38,509 bases of DNA from Prevotellaceae bacterium UBA1743 (GTDB lineage: Bacteria > Bacteroidota > Bacteroidia > Bacteroidales > Bacteroidaceae): the NCBI GenBank assembly GCA_002314945.1, contig DCHV01000011.1, positions 8,356-46,864 on the forward strand. The letters are read 5' to 3'. Position numbers and translations under genes: made by a program. Positions 8,023-16,738 of this stretch are shown one piece after another. Position 1 is the stretch's first letter; each line of letters starts with the position of its first letter. A model generated the notes under the pieces. It did no database searches and was not told where the DNA came from. It saw only the letters and a program-made list of their open reading frames with translations.

Positions 8023-9999
8023 TCATTTCAATGAGCAGGTGTACATGACGAAGGAGTAGGGAGCAAGTTCTACTTCCATCTTCTTCTTCATGGTGACCTG
8101 TTGTGTCTGTGGTTTGATGGGTTGACCATTTGCGTCGTTCTTGGCTTCGGGATCTCCTGTGAGGAGTATCTGTTCTGCCTGTGCCTTCAGTCCGGGGAAG
8201 CGGGCGAGGTTGAGCGTGGCTTTGCAGGCTTTGTCGCTTGCGTTGCACATCTTGACGTAGAGGGTGCGTGTCTTGGTGTTGAGGATGACGGACTGCCCTA
8301 CGAGGTTGTCATCGGGACGCTCCATCCTGACGCAGTCGCCATAGTAGTACTGCCCCGAGGAGAGTCCGAACATCTGCTGTACGTAGTAGTCGGTGGTGAG
8401 GAACACGCGGTCGTTGTCGTAATAGATGAGGTCGGGATTCCAGTTGGTGGCATTGGCGCGTCCGAAGAGGGGGGCGTAGGATGTCATCTCCACCATGTCG
8501 GCATTGCGCTCGACGTGCATGAGGTAGAGGGCTTCGGAGAGGGCGTTGATGAACTTGCAGTCGAGTGAGGCGTACTCTCCCAGATATACGCGTGTCTTGC
8601 GGTCGCGTGAATAGCCGTCGTACTTGCGGCAGTTCTGGAAATATTCCTTGGGTGAATAGTAATGCTCGTCGATGAGGGGCATTCCGAGTTCGTCGGCCAG
8701 TTTCCAACCTTCGGTGGGGCAGAACTCGTCCTGTGTGCCGGGGTCGTTGGGGCCGATGATGATGATCTCGGGATGTGCCTTGGTGATGCGCTCGTAGAGG
8801 TAGCGGAAGCGTTCGCAGTATTCGGGGGTGATGCGCTCCTCGTTGCCCAGGCCGAGATATTTCAGATTGAATGGCTCGGGATGTCCTGCCTCGGCGCGTA
8901 CCTTACCCCATTTGGTGCTGGCATCGCCATTGGCCCACTCGATGAGGTCCATGGCATCGGCCAACCATTCGTCCATCTCGTCCATGGGTGCGGCTATCTG
9001 TGCCTGCTCGGGCAGTCCCCATGCGCCTCCTGCTCCCTGGCAACTGACGCCGCAGGGGAGAATGGGTACGGGTTCCATGCCGAGGTCTTCGCACAGCTGG
9101 AAGTATTCGTAGTAGCCTACTTCCATGGACTGGTGGTAGCCCCAGGTGTTCTTGAGTGGCTTGCGCTGCTCGCGTGGTCCTACGGTATTCTTCCATCGGT
9201 AGGTGTTCCACATTCCTTCGCCGCCTCCATGTATCACGCAGCCTCCGGGGAAGCGCATGAAATGGGGATGGATGGCCTGGAGTGCCTCGATGAGGTCGCG
9301 ACGCAGGCCGTGTCCCTTGTATGTGTCCTGGGGTATGAGGGAGACGACATCGACGTCGAGCACGCCCTCGGTGAGACAGAGTACACGGAGCTTGGCTGTG
9401 GGACAGTCTGCTTTGCTGGTGAGTGTGGCTTCGAGCTTCTTCCAGTCGTTGCCTTCGGTACGCAGGGTTGTCTCGGCGAGGATGTCCATCCCTGCCTCGG
9501 GATTGACGAGGGCTACGCGTATCTCCTTGGCTTTGCCGTCGGCATTGCGCATGAAGACGCTGAAGTCGTATTTTGCTCCTGCGCGGAGGCTGATGCCATC
9601 GAATCCGAAGTTCTGAAGGCCTACGCCTTTCCAGCCGTTGTAGTCGCTCAACTCCTTGACGCGCTCGATATAGAGCTGCATGTAGTTGGGATTATTGGGA
9701 TGGATGGGGTCTTTCTGCAGGGTCTGCACGTAGCCGGTGCTATGTCCCTCGCGCAGCATCGCCCATGCTGTGGAGGGTCCCCATCCGGGTTGCTCGGTGA
9801 GGTTGTATTCGAAGGAACCGTTCTGCACGAGCTGTGCATTGATTCCTCCGTCGGCAGACGAACTGATATCCTCGAAGAAGATTCCTATCAAATGATCACT
9901 GATGGCTTTCCCGCCCTGGGGCGCCTTCATGGGTTTCTGCGCTACGGCCATCGTAGCGGCAAAGAGGAGCGATGCTCCCAATAATGTGGTTCTGCGCAT
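8023..9999 (-). CDS. Secreted alpha-L-arabinofuranosidase, GH51
   Basis: A 658-residue enzyme that removes arabinofuranosyl side chains from arabinoxylan or arabinan. A signal peptide is present (cleavage after AVA, about residue 20). The first part (to about 225) holds a jelly-roll carbohydrate-binding-like region. The TIM barrel follows, with MRFPGGC (about 248-254), GLGNE (acid/base Glu387) and YLGEYA (nucleophile Glu475). A C-terminal beta domain ends the protein. All catalytic features are intact and the length is normal for the Bacteroidales secreted form. It is the last gene of the minus-strand hydrolase cluster, 14 nt after GH3, with a hairpin terminator downstream. The family is secure; the exact polysaccharide is inferred from the neighbouring GH10 and GH3 genes. 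Confidence 0.95.
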   Translation of the reverse strand: MRRTTLLGASLLFAATMAVAQKPMKAPQGGKAISDHLIGIFFEDISSSADGGINAQLVQNGSFEYNLTEQPGWGPSTAWAMLREGHSTGYVQTLQKDPIHPNNPNYMQLYIERVKELSDYNGWKGVGLQNFGFDGISLRAGAKYDFSVFMRNADGKAKEIRVALVNPEAGMDILAETTLRTEGNDWKKLEATLTSKADCPTAKLRVLCLTEGVLDVDVVSLIPQDTYKGHGLRRDLIEALQAIHPHFMRFPGGCVIHGGGEGMWNTYRWKNTVGPREQRKPLKNTWGYHQSMEVGYYEYFQLCEDLGMEPVPILPCGVSCQGAGGAWGLPEQAQIAAPMDEMDEWLADAMDLIEWANGDASTKWGKVRAEAGHPEPFNLKYLGLGNEERITPEYCERFRYLYERITKAHPEIIIIGPNDPGTQDEFCPTEGWKLADELGMPLIDEHYYSPKEYFQNCRKYDGYSRDRKTRVYLGEYASLDCKFINALSEALYLMHVERNADMVEMTSYAPLFGRANATNWNPDLIYYDNDRVFLTTDYYVQQMFGLSSGQYYYGDCVRMERPDDNLVGQSVILNTKTRTLYVKMCNASDKACKATLNLARFPGLKAQAEQILLTGDPEAKNDANGQPIKPQTQQVTMKKKMEVELAPYSFVMYTCSLK

Positions 10000-10013
10000 G
10001 GTGATAAAGGGGA

Positions 10014-12158
10014 TTAAATGGTGACGGTGAGTTTCTGGCAGTCCTCAGCTCGGCTGGAGGTGCCTACGTAGATCTCGAACTTGCCCGGGGTGACGCGCAT
10101 GGTGTTGGTGGAAGGATCCCACCACTCGAAGGCTTTGGAGGGGAGGTCGAGGACGGTGGATACGGTCTTGCCTGCCTTGACATCCACGCGCTGGAATGTA
10201 CGCAGCGCCTTGATGGGGCCCTCGGTGTCATCCATACGACGCAGATAGACCTGTACTACCTCGGTGCCATCCTTCTTGCCCTGATTGGTGACGGTAAGAC
10301 GTACCTTGCCATTGGCATACGATGCCTTGCCCAGGCGGAAGGTGGTGTAGCTGAGGCCGTAGCCGAAGGGGAAGAGGGGGTCGCCCTGGAAATAACGGTA
10401 GGTGTGCCCCTTCATGTTGTAATCCTGGAAATCGGGCAACTGCTCTACATTGCGGTAGAAGGTGACGGGGAGTTTGCCAGAGGGGTTGTTCTCTCCGAAG
10501 AGGGTCTCGGCCAGGGCCTGACCGCCTGATTCGCCTCCGTACCAAGCCTGGAGGATGGCATCGGCGTTCTCCGACTCGGGTACAAGTCCCAGGGCGCTGC
10601 CTGAGCAGGTGACGAGGATGACTTTCTTGCCTGCCTTGTGCAGGGCTGCGAGCATGTCGCGCTGATCCTGCGGTATCTCGATGCTGGTACGGTCACCACC
10701 CTTGAAACCGGGTTCGCTGACGGGCATCTCCTCACCCTCCAACTGTGGTGAGATTCCACCCACGAAGATGACGGTGGAGGCATCGCCCACGGCTGCCACC
10801 TGTGCCTCGACGTTGCGTTCCCACTTGATGAAACGAACAGCGGGGCAGAGTTTGCTGATGCCCTCGAGTGCCGTGATGGTATGCTGGGGGGTGCCGTTGT
10901 AGTTACCCCACTGCATCTCGCTGTTGTCGGCATTGGGCCCCATCAACACGATGCTCTTCTCGTCGGTGGAGAGAGGCAGCACCTTCCCATGGTTCTGGAG
11001 CAGCGTCATGCTCTCGCGTGCCATCTGCAGGGCGAGCCACTGATGCTCGGCGCAATTGATGACATTGTCGCTTATCCGGGTCCATTCCACCTGGTCGTCG
11101 CTGTCGAAGTCTCCGAGACGGAAACGGGCGGCGAGGATGCGCTGGAGGCTGATGTCTATCTCCTTCTCGCTGATCAAGCCAGCCTGTACACCCTCGACCA
11201 GACTGCCGAAGCTGTCGCCGCACTCCACGTCGGTACCAGAGAGGACGGCCTTGCTCACGGCGTGTGTCTTGTCCGGAGAAGTCTTGTGTCCCTCCCAGAA
11301 GTCGTTGACAGCCCAGCAATCGCTGGTGACGAGGCCGCGATAGCCCCATTCGTCGCGGAGAATCTGGGTGAGCAGACGGTTGCTGCCGCAGCAGGGTTCT
11401 CCCTCGTAGCGGTTGTAGGCGCACATCACCTCGCTGACATGAGCCTCCTGCACCAGGGCCTTGAAGGCAGGTAGGTAGGTCTCGTACAGGTCGCGCAGGC
11501 TGATGTTCTCGGCGTTGTATTCATGACGGTTCCACTCGGGACCGCTATGTACGGCAAAGTGCTTGGCACAGGCCAGGAGTTTGCTGTATTTGTGTCCCTC
11601 GGGCCCCTGGAGTCCGCGTACGACACTCACTCCCATACGACTGGTCAAATAGGGATCCTCGCCGTAGGTCTCCTGTCCGCGTCCCCAACGTGGATCACGG
11701 AAAATGTTGATATTGGGAGTCCAGAACGAGAGGTTGTGGTACAATTCGCCTGTCTTGCTCTCGCGCTTGGCCTGGTTGTTCTTCACGCGTGCCTCGTCGC
11801 TCACAGCCGAGAAGACGCGATATACCATTTCGTCGTCGAACGAAGCAGCCATACCCATCGTGATGGGGAAGACGGTGGCTGTGCCATTGCGTCCCACGCC
11901 ATGCAGGGCCTCGTTCCACCAGTTGAAGGCGGGGATTCCCAGACGCTCGATGGCGGGGGAGGCGTTCATCATCAACAGGGATTTCTCCTCCAGCGTAAGT
12001 CTGCCGCACAGGTCGCGGGCACGTGCCTCGGGAGAGAGGTCGGGATTGCGGAAAGCCATCCCCTGATCATTGGCAGGGGCTTCCTTCGGTGTGGCGCATA
12101 CAGGACTGATGGCCAACATAGCCACAAGTGTGGCACTGATTACTCGTTTGTTCATCAT
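10014..12158 (-). CDS. Secreted GH3 glycosidase, beta-xylosidase type
   Basis: A 714-residue glycoside hydrolase family 3 enzyme with a signal peptide (cleavage near 22-23). The N-terminal TIM barrel contains DPRWGRGQETYGEDPYL (155-171), KHFAVHSGPE (199-208) and the nucleophile Asp280 in VTSDCWAV. The alpha/beta sandwich follows (about 390-580), then a fibronectin-III-like C-terminal domain (about 610-714). The ETYGEDP segment and the SDCWAV nucleophile context are typical of the xylosidase/arabinosidase branch of GH3. Together with the GH10 gene upstream this suggests release of xylose from xylo-oligosaccharides. A beta-glucosidase cannot be excluded from sequence alone. It lies 36 nt after the FAS1 gene and 14 nt before GH51, in one apparent operon. 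Confidence 0.92.
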   Translation of the reverse strand: MMNKRVISATLVAMLAISPVCATPKEAPANDQGMAFRNPDLSPEARARDLCGRLTLEEKSLLMMNASPAIERLGIPAFNWWNEALHGVGRNGTATVFPITMGMAASFDDEMVYRVFSAVSDEARVKNNQAKRESKTGELYHNLSFWTPNINIFRDPRWGRGQETYGEDPYLTSRMGVSVVRGLQGPEGHKYSKLLACAKHFAVHSGPEWNRHEYNAENISLRDLYETYLPAFKALVQEAHVSEVMCAYNRYEGEPCCGSNRLLTQILRDEWGYRGLVTSDCWAVNDFWEGHKTSPDKTHAVSKAVLSGTDVECGDSFGSLVEGVQAGLISEKEIDISLQRILAARFRLGDFDSDDQVEWTRISDNVINCAEHQWLALQMARESMTLLQNHGKVLPLSTDEKSIVLMGPNADNSEMQWGNYNGTPQHTITALEGISKLCPAVRFIKWERNVEAQVAAVGDASTVIFVGGISPQLEGEEMPVSEPGFKGGDRTSIEIPQDQRDMLAALHKAGKKVILVTCSGSALGLVPESENADAILQAWYGGESGGQALAETLFGENNPSGKLPVTFYRNVEQLPDFQDYNMKGHTYRYFQGDPLFPFGYGLSYTTFRLGKASYANGKVRLTVTNQGKKDGTEVVQVYLRRMDDTEGPIKALRTFQRVDVKAGKTVSTVLDLPSKAFEWWDPSTNTMRVTPGKFEIYVGTSSRAEDCQKLTVTI

Positions 12159-12194
12159 TCTATCTATTTTTGTTTATTTCGGATTTTTGCTACA

Positions 12195-14297
12195 TCACCA
12201 TACATCTTCCGGTTCGCTCGGGTTGTCATAGACAGACTTGGGGCAGAACTCCAGGAAATCGAGGTAGAGTTCGGTCTGCTTGTCGAGGACGGAACGAATC
12301 TTGAAGTAATACTGTTTGTCGGGATCCATCACCTGACGCGAGGCGATGAAGCGTACCACGTTGCATTGTCTGCGCATCTTCACCTCGCCCTGGCACCCGA
12401 GGTCGAGTGTGCTGGCCTCGGCTTTCATCCACTTCTGGTTGCGCATATCCTTGTCGCTCTGTGCATCGGCTTCTTCGTCGCCCGTGTCCTGGAACTGGCC
12501 GTAGGCTCTGGCTGTCTCCTCCCATGTGTACCAATGCAGGTCCACGGGAATGTCGGCTGCGTACATGTGCTGGGGGTCTTCGCCCAGATAAATCTGGGAG
12601 ATACCGTAGTTGTAGCCCGTGAGCATACGATAGCGTATCTCGTAGGTGTCCCGCACAGGCACAGGGGGCAGCTTCACCGTCACATCGTAGTATCCTGTAC
12701 CAGAGAAGACGTCACCCTGCATGTGAACCCAGTAACCGATGCCATAGCCGTTGGTGTAATTGAAGTGTGTCCCTTCGTTGACACTGATATTGTCGAGGTA
12801 GCGATATTCTGCATCGTTAGGCATATAGAAGTAGGTGTATTCATCCCCCGTGCGATGCTCGTCGCGCATGTCGTTGTTCAACAGTTCGGGGCACAGGCAG
12901 GCCACATCCACCCTGAGTCGGGACTTGCCCAAATTCTCCTGCACATCCTTTGTATAGGCCAAGGGGGAGTCGATGGCATAGATGAAGCCGTTGGAACCGC
13001 TATGAGAGAGCAGGGTGGGGTCTTCCTTATAGACGCGCACTCCCTCCTTCCCTGGTTCGCAATAGAGTTCGTGATTGGTACCCTTGCGTCCATTGTCCAG
13101 TTTCGGGAAGCGGTTGAGATATACTCCTTTACTCTCGCGACTCTCGTAGGTCTTCAGCAAACGGCGTGGTCCCATTGGCACGTAGTAGTCCATCACGGGG
13201 ATGCCATATTCGTAGGGATTCGTCTTGTAGGCATAGCCCACCTCGTTGGTGTGGAATACCAGTTTGTTGACGGGCATCTTCTGCCCCAGTATGTGATATG
13301 TCGTCCACTGATACAGGACGTTCTTCTCGGTCGTATATGCCTCGTTGTCCAGTGCATCGGGATAAAAATTCTTCTCCACCACCCATGCTTGCACATCGGC
13401 AGGTGTAATTTCCGTGGCGGGTTTGCCCAAGGTTTGCTCCCAGGACTCGTCCGGCTCGGCAAAGATGGTAAAACCATACTTGCGATGGGCTGGCAATGTA
13501 CCTCCATAACTGCGGGGTATTACGGTACGTGCATAGAATTTCTCGTATGCCTCGTCGCGTGTGGCATCCAAGGTGTCCATCAAACCGCACGCATCCACCA
13601 GTTTGGCCATCACCATGAAACCTTTGTCCGCGCCCTCGAGATGACGGCTGAGGATGTAGGCAAGGGTGATATCGTTGGAGCGGATGACTGCCTCCATCTG
13701 ATGAATAGCTCCGTTGGTGACCATGATGTCGCGGTTGCGCTTGTTGATGGGGAACCAACGATTGATACGTATTTCATCGGGGTCCTCGGTATTGTAGTTG
13801 ACGGTGAGTCGTGATTCGTTCATGGCAGGATAGCCAAACTCCTCGTTCTCCCTCACTGGAAATTCGCATGTGATGTATGCCTCGGAATTATCCCCGCAAT
13901 CGAGGATGCTGTTATAGACAATCACCTTGCGTATCGAGTCGAGTTTCAGGCTATCGGTGAAGGCATCCCACGAAGGGCGGTCGATGATACCCTCGGTGAC
14001 CAGCGTGTCGAGGTAGTTCTCGATGGCTTCGTTGGTGGGGGCAAACACGGTGTAGTGTCCGCGGGCAGAAAGCAACTGCGATACGGTCGTATTCGTCTTG
14101 TCACTGACAGGTACAATCTTCAGCAACTCGTTGTAGGTGCTGTACGTTTCCGGCAGTTTCTGCAGGTAGCCCCACGCAGTGGGGTACTTGAATACGTAAC
14201 GTGCAGATTCGTCGATTTGTTCGGTGCAAGAGAATAGGCAAGACACCGCAGCGATCACCGCCAAAAAGTTCCTTTTTAGATTCAAATTTGTCCTCAT
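12195..14297 (-). CDS. FAS1 (fasciclin) domain lipoprotein, paralog A
   Basis: A 700-residue predicted lipoprotein (lipobox LFSC, Cys24). A FAS1 domain occupies about 45-210 and is marked by the STYNELLKIV strand and YTVFAPTNEAI (82-92). A second FAS1-like half may lie around 215-360. The rest is a beta-rich region with no recognised catalytic motif, ending VYDNPSEPEDVW. The protein at 16739-18847 is a full-length paralog with the same CTEQ lipobox context and the same C-terminal signature. Start: the ATG at 14297 places the lipobox correctly; a TTG at 14327 would add ten residues before the signal peptide and lies inside the -7 box. It sits between GH10 and GH3, so a surface or periplasmic role in xylan binding or capture is plausible but unproven. 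Confidence 0.85.
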   Translation of the reverse strand: MRTNLNLKRNFLAVIAAVSCLFSCTEQIDESARYVFKYPTAWGYLQKLPETYSTYNELLKIVPVSDKTNTTVSQLLSARGHYTVFAPTNEAIENYLDTLVTEGIIDRPSWDAFTDSLKLDSIRKVIVYNSILDCGDNSEAYITCEFPVRENEEFGYPAMNESRLTVNYNTEDPDEIRINRWFPINKRNRDIMVTNGAIHQMEAVIRSNDITLAYILSRHLEGADKGFMVMAKLVDACGLMDTLDATRDEAYEKFYARTVIPRSYGGTLPAHRKYGFTIFAEPDESWEQTLGKPATEITPADVQAWVVEKNFYPDALDNEAYTTEKNVLYQWTTYHILGQKMPVNKLVFHTNEVGYAYKTNPYEYGIPVMDYYVPMGPRRLLKTYESRESKGVYLNRFPKLDNGRKGTNHELYCEPGKEGVRVYKEDPTLLSHSGSNGFIYAIDSPLAYTKDVQENLGKSRLRVDVACLCPELLNNDMRDEHRTGDEYTYFYMPNDAEYRYLDNISVNEGTHFNYTNGYGIGYWVHMQGDVFSGTGYYDVTVKLPPVPVRDTYEIRYRMLTGYNYGISQIYLGEDPQHMYAADIPVDLHWYTWEETARAYGQFQDTGDEEADAQSDKDMRNQKWMKAEASTLDLGCQGEVKMRRQCNVVRFIASRQVMDPDKQYYFKIRSVLDKQTELYLDFLEFCPKSVYDNPSEPEDVW

Positions 14298-14324
14298 TTT
14301 GTAAAAAAACGTCTCATGAAGGGA

Positions 14325-14332
14325 CAAATTTA
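14325..14332 (-). promoter_or_regulatory. Candidate -7 box for FAS1 lipoprotein A
   Basis: TAAATTTG on the minus strand, 28 bases before the ATG. No TTTG was found at the expected -33 spacing, so the promoter may need an activator or may not be real. If used, FAS1 A-GH3-GH51 can be transcribed separately from GH10. Confidence 0.4.
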
Positions 14333-14392
14333 GTAAAATCTATTCGAGTCTTGCCTGTTCTCTCCCAATTTTTTGTGCTTAATGCACGATTT

Positions 14393-15958
14393 TTATTTCA
14401 AATGGTAGGTTTCGGAATGTTCACGTCCCTTCCTGTCCTTCCACGAGATGCGATATTTGCCACGAAAACCGCGGAAACGTACATTTCCCTCGTTGTCGCA
14501 CTGCACCGTGGTACGAGTCTTCCACTCATCGTTGATGAGTTCGTTGAGTGCAAAGTAGGAAGTCTTGGGCTGCATATCGCGTGTGAAGAGGCCCGAAACA
14601 GACGGCTCGCCCGGGGCACCGCAGTCATCCACCACGTTCCACCACGTGATACCCATCATCTGGGGAAGACTGAACCAAAGCCGGTAGAGGTTGCGTGCAA
14701 TGACGGCCTGTATCTGACGGCTCTTCTCGTCCGTCCCAGGCGAGGTGATGGTGATTTCGCTCAGGTGGATAGGCAGATTGGCAGTGCTCAACCTGCTGTA
14801 CCAATCGCGGATGTAATCGGGTGTCTGAATGGCTGCTCCCTGAGCAATATCGCGGCATTGCTGAGGATTGAACAGGTGCATCTGACTACCCATGATGTCG
14901 ATCTTCGCTCCACGGTCGCGATACTCCTTCACCTGATCCACATAGGACTGGCTCAGGTTGTAGTCGTTGATGTTCAGTTTTACCGAGTCGGGGAAAGCGT
15001 CGGTGGCCACCTCGAAGGCACGGAAAGCGTAATCGCCCGGCATGAGGCCATACACGCTCTTGCATAACTTCTGTCCTGAATAAAAGCTACCACGGCTGAA
15101 ATCCGTAGCACTCTCGTTGCATACGTCCCAACTGGTGATCTTTCCCTCGTATCGCTTGGCAAGCAGACGAATGCGTTGTTCGTACAATCGGCGGAGATAC
15201 TCGGCCAGATGAGGGAGCCTGTTCTCCAGTTCAGGCTGAGACATCTGATTGTAGCGCTCGGAATAGTGCTCGAAGCCGTGTCCCGTCTTGTTGTTCATGC
15301 CATAGTCGAGAAGCAGGCTGTCCAACAGAGGCCGTTCCTCTTCGTCCTGGAAGTTCTTCCATATCCAATCCGGTTTATGCCATTCGATGCTGCCCCATAT
15401 CAAGGGATGTCCATGCACGCGGATGCCACGGCTCAGGCAATAATCCACTGCCTTGTCCGTGGAAGGACGGCGCCAGTGGCTCTGTGTCTTGGGGCTCTCA
15501 CAGTTGTTCCAGTATTCCTCCGTGTCCCAATATTCCTCGCAAAAGCGGGGGCGGTTCTGTTCCGTCTCGAACTTGCGCCAGTAGAATGCTACCGTGGCCG
15601 AGTTGAAGAGCGTGCCATACAGTTCCTTGTAGCGGTCGTTGTACTCCTTCTTCCCGAGCTGGTCGAAATTGAAGATATGGGCACCGAAGATGAAGTCACT
15701 CGTCAACTGCTCTACGCTAATCTCCGTTCCCGGCTTCACCTTGTCCAGATGTATGAGCCCGTCCGCCTTCCGATAAGCCTCGATGTCGGCATCAATACGC
15801 TGCTGCACATCTTGGTTCCACAATTCCCAGTACGCCTTGCTCATTACGCCCTCTGTGTCCTCAGTCTCATTGTGGGGAAATGTGGTCTGTGCCTGTACGA
15901 CTCCCGCAGAGGTACAGACGGACATGGCGAGCAAGAGGAGTAATCTTGTCGTTTTCAT
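14393..15958 (-). CDS. Secreted endo-1,4-beta-xylanase, GH10
   Basis: A 521-residue family 10 glycoside hydrolase that cleaves the xylan backbone. A signal peptide is present (cleavage after VQA, about 23). The barrel motifs are in order: FNSATVAFYWRKFE (118-131), HGHPLIWG (182-189), WDVCNE with acid/base Glu282, IMGSQMHL (355-362), and LPIHLSE with nucleophile Glu401. WWNVVDD (about 438-444) is the usual aromatic strand. There is no separate carbohydrate-binding module and no duplicated insertion in the catalytic domain. A short beta tail (about 480-521) ends the protein. It lies 40 nt after the hypothetical gene and 95 nt before FAS1 A. The family call is secure; xylan as substrate is established for GH10 and supported by the GH3/GH51 neighbours. 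Confidence 0.95.
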   Translation of the reverse strand: MKTTRLLLLLAMSVCTSAGVVQAQTTFPHNETEDTEGVMSKAYWELWNQDVQQRIDADIEAYRKADGLIHLDKVKPGTEISVEQLTSDFIFGAHIFNFDQLGKKEYNDRYKELYGTLFNSATVAFYWRKFETEQNRPRFCEEYWDTEEYWNNCESPKTQSHWRRPSTDKAVDYCLSRGIRVHGHPLIWGSIEWHKPDWIWKNFQDEEERPLLDSLLLDYGMNNKTGHGFEHYSERYNQMSQPELENRLPHLAEYLRRLYEQRIRLLAKRYEGKITSWDVCNESATDFSRGSFYSGQKLCKSVYGLMPGDYAFRAFEVATDAFPDSVKLNINDYNLSQSYVDQVKEYRDRGAKIDIMGSQMHLFNPQQCRDIAQGAAIQTPDYIRDWYSRLSTANLPIHLSEITITSPGTDEKSRQIQAVIARNLYRLWFSLPQMMGITWWNVVDDCGAPGEPSVSGLFTRDMQPKTSYFALNELINDEWKTRTTVQCDNEGNVRFRGFRGKYRISWKDRKGREHSETYHLK

Positions 15959-15998
15959 GTTTTGTGATTGTGTCGATGAAGAAAAATGCAGCCGGAAA

Positions 15999-16520
15999 TT
16001 ACTTGGCTTTCTTGATAGTCTTTCTGATGCTCAGAGCCAGGAGGATGTATGCGTTCTTGACGTGTGAAGCGTTCCAGATGTCACCTACTCCAGGAATGGG
16101 CGTGCTCTCGAAGACAGCAAATGGTTCGGTATCGTTGATACGGCAGAACTCCAAGCCACATGTCAGCAGATTGTTGTTGCTGTCATAGTTCATTATCTTG
16201 ACACGCAGTACATACTTGGCAATCGACTTGTCGAGGACGGGTGTCAGATACTTGCTTCTGAGGTAGAAAGCGAAAGATTCCTGCGATTCCTGAACCTCTT
16301 CCAGAAATTGTTTCTTGGCTTCTTCTCCCTTTTTTGCAAAGAAGCTCTCCGTGGGCTGATTGTCGATGGTGTGATTGCTGTAATCCCACTCGATAATTAC
16401 ATTGGCCTTGTCTGCTTCCTTTACTTCAAGCACAGATCCGCTAACTGTGTTCAGAAAATTCTGTGCGTTGATAACTGTCGTTGCACAAAGTGCACAGAGT
16501 ACTAAAAAGATTTTTTTCAT
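15999..16520 (-). CDS. Secreted hypothetical protein, first gene of the xylan cluster
   Basis: A 173-residue protein with a signal peptide (cleavage after INA, about 19). The mature part begins SGSVLEVKEADKANVIIEWDYS, then has an acidic/basic helical stretch (about 60-85), a conserved-looking block (YVLRVKIMNYDSNNNLLTCGLEFCRI) and a C-terminal helix rich in lysine. I do not recognise a characterised family. The VxxxWDYS start followed by a charged helix resembles a group of Bacteroidales secreted hypotheticals. No catalytic motif is visible. It precedes GH10 by 40 nt on the same strand and has its own promoter-like sequence, so it may be the first gene of the cluster or an unrelated neighbour. 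Confidence 0.65.
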   Translation of the reverse strand: MKKIFLVLCALCATTVINAQNFLNTVSGSVLEVKEADKANVIIEWDYSNHTIDNQPTESFFAKKGEEAKKQFLEEVQESQESFAFYLRSKYLTPVLDKSIAKYVLRVKIMNYDSNNNLLTCGLEFCRINDTEPFAVFESTPIPGVGDIWNASHVKNAYILLALSIRKTIKKAK

Positions 16521-16557
16521 AACCGTATTTTTTATGTTTCTTGATTCGATAGTGATG

Positions 16558-16591
16558 CAAAATTAGCTATATTTATCGGATAATCGACCAA
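16558..16591 (-). promoter_or_regulatory. Promoter for the hypothetical/GH10 unit
   Basis: A minus-strand TAATTTTG (16558-16565) with a TTG at 16589-16591. The spacing of 23 bp is a little longer than the 19-21 bp norm. It lies back-to-back with the promoter of FAS1 paralog B in a 218-bp divergent intergenic region that holds no other feature I can support. Confidence 0.5.
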
Positions 16592-16677
16592 TGCAGACGA
16601 AAAATATCCCAATTTTTCCAAAAATAAGGGGAAGAAAAAGGCAATATGCACCTCCGAAGTAAAATTATTGGGACTTG

Positions 16678-16710
16678 TTTGTGTTTTTTTCTCGCTTCTT
16701 AGTATCTTTG
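16678..16710 (+). promoter_or_regulatory. Promoter for FAS1 lipoprotein B
   Basis: TTTG at 16678-16681, a 21-bp spacer and TATCTTTG at 16703-16710: a full consensus match. The ATG follows 28 bases later. Confidence 0.75.
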
Positions 16711-16738
16711 CGTGAAAATATCTTAAAAAATACAGCGT

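Noticed and set aside
8662..9984. 440-codon open frame on the plus strand
   Set aside because: It is antisense to the GH51 gene with intact active-site residues; no recognisable protein features.
11523..13814. 763-codon open frame on the plus strand
   Set aside because: It lies antisense to the GH3 and FAS1 A genes and runs through the spacer between them. It has no motif, and the minus-strand genes have clear catalytic residues. It is a by-product of codon composition.
14298..14327. TTG start for FAS1 A
   Set aside because: It would lie inside the -7 box and push the lipobox away from a normal signal-peptide length.
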